Origin: Strigops habroptila
Taxonomy: Eukaryota > Chordata > Aves > Psittaciformes > Psittacidae
Direction of reading: 5' to 3'
DNA length: 64,000 nt
Assembly (NCBI RefSeq): GCF_004027225.2
Contig: NC_044297.2
Coordinates: 3,120,047 to 3,184,046, forward strand
The notes under the pieces were generated by a model, which was not told where the DNA came from, did no database searches, and saw only the letters and a program-made list of their open reading frames with translations. Below are positions 58,901 through 64,000 of this stretch, piece by piece. Numbering within the stretch: position 1 is the stretch's first letter; the number at the start of each line of letters is the position of its first letter. A program made the position numbers and the translations under genes.

Positions 58901-61900
58901 CAAATCGGGGTTGTTTGCTGCTGGGGACAGCAGTAGCTCTTTGCGGAGCCGTTGCTGTGCCCGCAGCTGACGGACGTGATCGTGGAGATGGCCAGCAACA
59001 TCATGCTGGTGGACGACCACATCCTGTGGATGTCGCAGAAGGAGGAGAAGGCTTGCACCAGCATCGTCCGCTCCCTGGAGAGGATCGCGGCCCACACGCT
59101 CAGCACCAACTCCCAGCACATGGCGGTGGTGAGCGGGGGGTCTCTGCCCATGCTGGGGGGTCTCTGCCCATGTTAGAGGTCTCTCTATCCAATGTTGGGT
59201 GTCTCTGCCTGAGTCAGAGGGTCTCTGCCTGTGTTGGGGGTTCACTGCCCATGCTGGGGGCCTCTCTATCCAATGGTGGGTGTCTCTGCCTGTGCTGGGG
59301 GGGTCTCTGGCCATATTGGGGGGGTCTCTGCCCGTGCTGGGGGTTCACTGCCCATGCCAGGGGATCACTGCCCATGCTGGGGGTCTCTCTATCCAATGTC
59401 GGGTGTCTCTGCCTGTGTTGGGGGGTCTCTGCCTGTGTTGGGACGTCACTGCCTGTGTAGGGGGGTCTCTACCTGTGTTGGGAGGTCTCTGCCTGTGCTG
59501 GGTGGTCTCTGCCTGTGTTGGGGCATCACTGCCCATGTTGGGGGTCTCTCTATCCAGTGTTGGGTGTCTCTGCCTGTGCTGGGGAGTCTCTGCCCAACTG
59601 GGGGTCTCTCTGCCTATGCTGGGGATTCACTGCCCGTGCTGGGGGTCTCTCTATCCAATGCTGCGTGTCACTGCTTGAGCTGGAGGTCTTTGCCCATGCT
59701 GGGGATCTCTCTATCCAATGTTGGGTGTCTCTGCCCATGCCAGGGGTGTCTCTGCCGATGCTGGGGGGTCCCTGGCAATGCTGGGGGTTCACTGCTCATG
59801 CTGGAGGACTCTCTATCCAATGTTGGGTGTCTCTGCCTGTGTTGGGGTGTCTCTGCCTGTGCTGGGGGTCTCTCTATCCAATGCTGGGTCTCTCTGCCCA
59901 TTCTGGGGTCTCTCTGCCCACGCTGCGGGGGGGTCTCTGCCCATGCCATGCCGTTGACCACCCCCCGTTGCTACCCATGACAGAACTCACGCAACATCGC
60001 CTTTGAGGCGTACGTGGTGAAGCCCGAGCGCTACGTGGGACTGAGCTGTGTGGCTTTCCAGCGGCGGGATGGGGCTGCGGCCGAGCGGGGCCCCGAGCCG
60101 CTGCCCGACCAGCAGCTGAGGCTGCGCTGCACCACGGGGCGCCCCAACGTGTCCCTCACCAGCTTCCACATCAAGGTAAACCAGGGGATAAAGGGGGATG
60201 CATGGGGGGGGGGGGATCGGTCCCTGCTCACCATTGACCATGCACCCGCAGAACAGCATCGCCCTGGCCTCCATCCAGCTGCCCCCCAGCCTATTCGCCA
60301 GCCCCATTGCGGCTGCCCCACCGGCTGACTGCAAGCTCCAACTGCTGGTGTTCCGCAATGGGAAACTCTTCTGCAGCACCGGCAACTCCTCCCGCCTGGC
60401 CGACGATGGCAAGCGCCGCAGCGTGGCCACGCCGGTCATCTACGCCGGGACCTGTAAGGGCTGATGGTGGAGGGGGGCTTGGGGTGCCCTGTTTCTTGGG
60501 GTTTGGACCCCTATGGAGCTCCTTGGGGTGTTCCTGCAGCACAGAGCCATCCCTTGGGGTCTTCATGGGGATGTGGTAGGGATCCTCCCCGCCGTGTCCA
60601 GCCCCATTTGGGGGTGCAAGGGTGGTTCTTATAGAATCATAGAATGGTTTAGGTTGGAAAGGACCTTAAGGTCATTCAGTTGCAACCCCCTGCCATGGGC
60701 AGGGACACCTCACACTAGACCATGTCACCCAGCCTGGCCTTGAACACTGCCAGGGATGGAGCATTCACCACTTCTCTGGGCACCCTGTGCCAGCACCTCA
60801 GCACCCTCACAGGGAAGAACTTCTTCCTTGTATCCAACCTGAACTTGCCTTGTTTCAGTTTGAACCCATCACCCCTTGTCCTATCACTACAATCTCCTAT
60901 AATCACTACAATCACTACTGACCTGTTCCTCTGTTGCTGCAGATGGTTGTGGAGTGGGAAACCTGTCGGAGCCGGTGGCCGTGTCCCTGCGGCACCCCGG
61001 GGAGGGCGCAGACCCGGTGGCCGCATACTGGAACTTCGAGGTGCTGGGGGGCATGGGGGGCTGGAGCGCCGAGGGATGCCAGTTGGCATCACAGGAGCCC
61101 AATGTCACCTCCCTGCACTGCCGGCACCTCAGCAATGTGGCTGTGCTCATGGTAGGTGTGGGGTGTGCAATGGGGGGGCTGCGGGTGGAACGGAGGGATG
61201 GGGACGGGTCTGACGGGCTCTGTTGTGCTGTGCAGGAGCTGAGCGGTTTCCCCAGCGAGGCACAAGGAGCTGTGGAGGTGCTGCACCCGGCCATGTACAC
61301 CTGCACGGCCGTGCTGCTGCTCTGCCTCTTCACCACCATCATCACCTACATCGTCAACCACGGGTGGGTGAGCGCCTGCGCCGCGGTGCTGGTGGTGGTG
61401 GTGCTTGGGTTGATGGCTCTGGGCAGCTGGAGGAGAAACCCAAGTGCTGCCAATGGCAGGGAGGAAGGTCTGTAGGAGGTGGCCCTCCAGGAGATGGCCC
61501 TATAGGACATGGTGCTTTAGGACATAGGCTTACAGGAGACCGCCCTCCAGAAATGTGGGGTGGTTGGATAGGGCCTTGGGTGAAATGGTCTGGGGTGAGG
61601 TGTCCCTGCCCATGGCAGGGGGTTGGAACTGGATGATCTTAAGGTCCTTTCCAACCCAACCCATTCTATGATTCGATGATTCTATGGCTGGACATGTCCT
61701 GCCTTCATGGCAATGGGTGCCTTGGGCTGCTTGGCTGTGTCTTGTCCTGCAATGAGAGGCATGGAAGGGGTGAGGTGGAATGTTGAGGGTGTTGTGAATT
61801 CCTCCCACTGGGTCAGCAATAGTGAGGAGCTGGGGCTGAGGGATGGGGTCCATCTCATGATGGAAACACGACTGCTGCCCTGCCAGGCCAGGAAGCACTA

Positions 61901-64000
61901 CAAGCTCATCCCATACCTCCAGCTCTGTGTGCGAAGCTGCTTTATCCCTATGTTCCATTGCCAGAGCATCCCTCCAGAGCAGGCTTTATGCTGTGCCTCT
62001 CGTGCTGCAAATACCTGTCCCACTATGTCTATTTTCCAGCACCATCCTCATCCCACGGAAGGGCTGGCACATGCTGCTTAATCTCTGCTTCCACATCGCC
62101 ATGACGGCCGCTGTCTTCGCAGGAGGCATCACCCTCACTGGGTACCTGATTGTCTGCCAAGCGGTAGGTGCAGAGCACAGCGAGGTCCTGCCTCACTGGA
62201 TGAGGACCCCATGGACCCACAGACATTCCTGCAGCATCCCCATTCCCAACCCTGTCCTCTCTCCCGCAGGTTGGCATCATCTTGCACTACTCTTCCCTCT
62301 CCACCCTGCTGTGGATGGCGGTGAAAGCCAGGGTGCTCTACAAGGAGGTGACCTGGAAGGTGCCACGGCAGCCGGATGGGGATGTGTCCCAACCAGCCCC
62401 CAGACCCATGCTGCGGTATGAACCCCCTTTTCCCCTCTCCCTGGCCCCATGGGGAGATTCCCTGCCCCAAACCCAGCAGCTGAGGCGGGACTGGCTCCAT
62501 CCTGCTGTGCCGTGCTCTCCCAATGGGTGCATGGTGACACCGTCCCCATCATGCAGGTTCTATCTGATCGCTGGTGGGATCCCCCTCATCATCTGCGGCA
62601 TCACAGCAGCCGTCAACATCCACAACTACCACGACAACAACCCCTAGTAAGTGTCCCTGCTCCACCATTGCCTTCCTCCCCAAACGGGTGGCCTCCCACT
62701 GCCGCTTGGGAAAGCTTGGGAAAGGTAGGGGAGATTTTTCCCATGAATTATCCATATATTGGGAAAAAATCACATAAAGCCAATGCCATTTGGATGCTGA
62801 GCATCACAGCACTATGGGTCTGCTCACCAAAGCCTCTTTCCTCCTGTATAGCTGCTGGCTGGTGTGGCGGCCCAGCCTGGGGGCTTTCTATGTCCCAGTG
62901 GCCTTCATCCTCCTCATCACCTGGATTTACTTCCTCTGTGCCGGGCTCAGCCTCCAGTGCCGACCCTCACATCGGAAAGACATCCCGGAGCCACTGGAGC
63001 CACCGCCACGACTGGGGGGTACCAGCGACCTCCTGACGGACTCTGGGTCCATCTCGGTCACATTGAACTCGGGGCCCCCTTGCCCTGAAGGGGACGGTGT
63101 CTACTCCTTGGAGGTGCAGTTCTGGGCGCTGGTGATCACCCATGCCTTGTACGTTGCCCTATGGACATTCGGTGCCATGGCCGTGTCCCAGCGCTGGTAC
63201 TTGAACATCGTCTTCAGCTGCCTCTACGGTGTCACCGCTGTGGCGCTGGGACTCTTCATCTTCATCCACCACTGTGTCCGGCGCCGGGATGTCCTCAACT
63301 CCTGGTTCTCCTGCTGCCCTTCCTATAGGAACGCGCTGCCCATGCAGGCGTACGTCCACCCCGGGCTGGTGCCGGAGGACGGCTCGCAGGTCTTCATCGG
63401 CTGCGACCCCGAGGCAGCTCGCTCCAGGGCATCCTCCTCCTCCTCACCCAGCAGCGCTGGCTCGGCCGGGGGCCGCTGCAAGCTCACCAACCTGCAGGTA
63501 GCCCAGAGCCAGGTGGATGCTCGCCCGGAGCCGGATCCCAGTGATGGGAAACCCACCATCAGACACACCAGCAACCTCCACGGGCGCAGGAACCACCGGG
63601 GCAGAACTAAGCAGTGCCGGGATGGGAAGCACCATCGCTTGAAAGTGCTGCGGGGCCCCTCGGAGCATCCCTCGAGCGAGAGCGGGAGCATCCACAACAG
63701 CCAGTCCGAGAGCTACCCCAGCGGCAGGAACAGCCCCGTGAGCAGCGCCCGCACAGCACCGCGGGTACCGCAGGATGGGGACGTGGGTCCCAGCCACTCG
63801 GAAGGCAGCGATGGGGGAAGGAGGGTGCCTGACTTCGTTGAGGCTCGCCGGAGGAGCGCCAGCAGGGATAACCTGCGTCAAGCCAGCGCTGCCGAGAAGG
63901 AGGCGAAGCGCCGGTCCTACCCGCTCAACGTGGCCAGCCACAACGGCGGCCTCAAGGGCAGCAAGTACGACATCAACCTGGCCAGTGCTGACAGCGGTGC
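43923..64000 (+). CDS. ADGRA2: ADGRA2 (GPR124), adhesion GPCR and WNT7 co-receptor (19 exons, 3' end beyond window)
   Basis: Exons: 43923-44140, 51270-51341, 55644-55715, 55811-55882, 56347-56418, 56515-56678, 56757-56970, 57739-57903, 58395-58596, 58681-58830, 58967-59128, 59984-60175, 60252-60453, 60943-61151, 61236-61363, 62040-62163, 62270-62415, 62557-62646, 62852-64000+. Phases agree throughout; 1267 codons are seen. Layout: signal peptide [20 protein letters not shown]; four LRRs, each one 72-nt exon (73-169); LRRCT (169-223); Ig-like domain (224-345); RGD (346-348); hormone-receptor motif (350-417); GAIN with [14 protein letters not shown] (712-722); seven TM helices (about 742-1025); long basic/Ser-rich tail. 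The window ends about 25 codons before the expected stop and PDZ ligand. Known role: with RECK it transduces WNT7A/B signals in brain endothelium for CNS angiogenesis and blood-brain barrier formation. The upstream open frame from 43389 is probably not translated. Confidence 0.98.
46455..46535. repeat. Short pyrimidine tandem repeat, about 18-bp unit
   Basis: Four or five copies of GCTCCTTTCCTCTTCC followed by CC or TTCA. The array is purely pyrimidine on the + strand and lies in ADGRA2 intron 1. No function is apparent. Confidence 0.85.
47131..47250 (-). mobile_element. CR1 LINE 3'-end fragment in ADGRA2 intron 1
   Basis: The + strand shows 'catagaatcatggaatggtt', 'cggaaaggaccttaaagctc' and 'tgtccaacctggccttgaac', the reverse complement of a CR1 3' end. 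Minus orientation, about 120 bp left. Confidence 0.93.
51912..52254 (+). mobile_element. CR1 LINE fragment in ADGRA2 intron 2
   Basis: CR1 order is clear: 'ctggagcacaagtgtgatga', 'ctggagaagagaaggctcag', 'ggggaccttatcgctctctg', 'ggaacaggctgcccagggca'. The piece is in plus orientation. The terminal ATTCTATG tail is missing, so it is truncated at both ends. Confidence 0.92.
52255..53464 (+). other. ADGRA2: ADGRA2 intron 2, unique part
   Basis: Unique intronic DNA with no recognisable exon. Near 53125-53150 there are AGATTAATGAG and CTCATTAGC words of homeodomain type; no wider structure was seen. Confidence 0.45.
53465..54030 (+). repeat. G-rich minisatellite in ADGRA2 intron 2
   Basis: About 25 imperfect units of roughly 22-24 bp read 'acatggcaatgggggtcccc' with 'gtagac' or 'gcacac' linkers. 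The sense strand carries regular GGGGG runs. The 502-codon minus-strand frame across it (Pro/His/Cys repeats) is an artefact. Confidence 0.95.
54435..54605 (+). repeat. Two short tandem arrays in ADGRA2 intron 2
   Basis: First a GTGTTGGCAGGATGG-type unit of about 15-17 bp repeated four times (54440-54500), then a 12-bp unit CACATCTGCCTG repeated about four times (54565-54605). Both are local expansions without coding meaning. Confidence 0.8.
54606..55643 (+). other. ADGRA2: ADGRA2 intron 2, 3' part
   Basis: Unique GC-rich sequence up to the exon-3 acceptor; no exon, transposon or RNA gene was recognised. Confidence 0.5.
56086..56302 (+). mobile_element. CR1 LINE 3'-end fragment in ADGRA2 intron 4
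   Basis: From 'gttaaatataaggaagaga' through a short (TA)n patch, 'gtgcccagagcagtggtgaa', 'gttcaaggccaggttggaca' and 'ggaactggatgatcttaagg' to the tail 'aaccattctatgatgct'. Plus orientation. It fills much of the 464-bp intron and ends 44 bases before exon 5. Confidence 0.95.
56975..57540 (+). repeat. (GGGATG)n-type minisatellite filling ADGRA2 intron 7
   Basis: GGGATGGAGATGGGAAGAGGACA-type units run almost from the 5' splice site (GTCAGG at 56971) for about 565 bp of the 768-bp intron. The sense strand is purine-only over long stretches. The motif is nearly the same as in the array at 19518-19945. Confidence 0.95.
57904..58394 (+). other. ADGRA2: ADGRA2 intron 8
   Basis: Unique sequence with a tiny GGGATGTGGGATGG repeat at the start, an AT-rich patch (58145-58200) and a C-run at 58203. 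No exon or transposon was recognised. Confidence 0.5.
59135..59945 (+). repeat. Minisatellite making up ADGRA2 intron 11
   Basis: About 35 units of roughly 22 bp read 'gggtctctgcccatgctgg' or 'gggtctctctatccaatgtt', grouped into a higher-order unit. The array begins within 10 bases of the 5' splice site (59129) and stops about 40 bases before the acceptor, occupying about 95% of the intron. The 193-249-codon frames across it are artefacts. Confidence 0.97.
60631..60895 (-). mobile_element. CR1 LINE 3'-end fragment in ADGRA2 intron 13
   Basis: The + strand begins 'atagaatcatagaatggttt', then 'ggttggaaaggaccttaagg', 'agcctggccttgaacactgc', 'cctcacagggaagaacttct' and 'tttgaacccatcaccccttg'. Minus orientation, about 265 bp. 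It ends about 48 bases before exon 14. Confidence 0.96.
61556..61686 (+). mobile_element. CR1 LINE 3'-end fragment in ADGRA2 intron 15
   Basis: The stretch carries 'gtgtccctgcccatggcagg', 'ggttggaactggatgatctt' and 'ccattctatgattcgatgat' with the ATTCTATG-type tail. Plus orientation, opposite to the copy in intron 13. Confidence 0.94.
61687..62039 (+). other. ADGRA2: ADGRA2 intron 15, 3' part
   Basis: Unique intronic sequence between the CR1 tail and the exon-16 acceptor. No further feature was recognised. Confidence 0.5.

Overview
This window is bird genomic DNA. Eight fragments of CR1 LINEs, several ending in the CR1 3' tail built on ATTCTATG, give the lineage. Four genes lie head to tail on the + strand in the order ZNF703, ERLIN2, PLPBP, ADGRA2 (GPR124), the order known from human 8p11.23. 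High GC, CpG-rich promoters, short introns and many G-rich minisatellites suggest a microchromosome. The species cannot be told from the sequence alone. No prokaryotic system, CRISPR array or retroviral element was recognised.

Layout. 1-5.9 kb: gene-free upstream flank with a CR1 tail and AT-rich islands. 5.9-6.5 kb: a GCCATGCC-type satellite ending at the ZNF703 CpG island. 6.8-8.7 kb: ZNF703 (2 exons, 530 aa), 3' UTR to about 9.48 kb. 9.5-21.2 kb: a 12-kb interval without coding exons, holding AT-rich blocks that look like conserved non-coding DNA, three minisatellites and, most notably, three copies of an approximately 83-bp module with a fixed CTGTCAG / TGATTAAT (MEIS plus PBX-HOX type) core. 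21.6-30.7 kb: ERLIN2 (11 coding exons, 342 aa) with a long 3' UTR. 34.5-38.3 kb: PLPBP (8 exons, 275 aa). 39.7-43.4 kb: intergenic with a CR1. 43.9 kb to the end: ADGRA2, 19 exons, the last one running off the window (1267 codons seen).

The four genes act in unrelated processes: a transcriptional corepressor (ZNF703), an ER lipid-raft scaffold for ERAD (ERLIN2), a PLP-homeostasis protein (PLPBP) and a WNT7 co-receptor of brain endothelium (ADGRA2). Their link is synteny, not a pathway. All exon limits come from hand-read GT-AG junctions with consistent phases and homology to the human proteins as remembered; no alignment program was run.

Points worth a second look: the triplicated MEIS/PBX-HOX module, minisatellites that begin right at 5' splice sites in three introns, oppositely oriented CR1 pairs flanking ADGRA2 exons, a GPS cleavage tripeptide that reads HLS, and an intron-15 read-through frame that would add a second hydrophobic helix.
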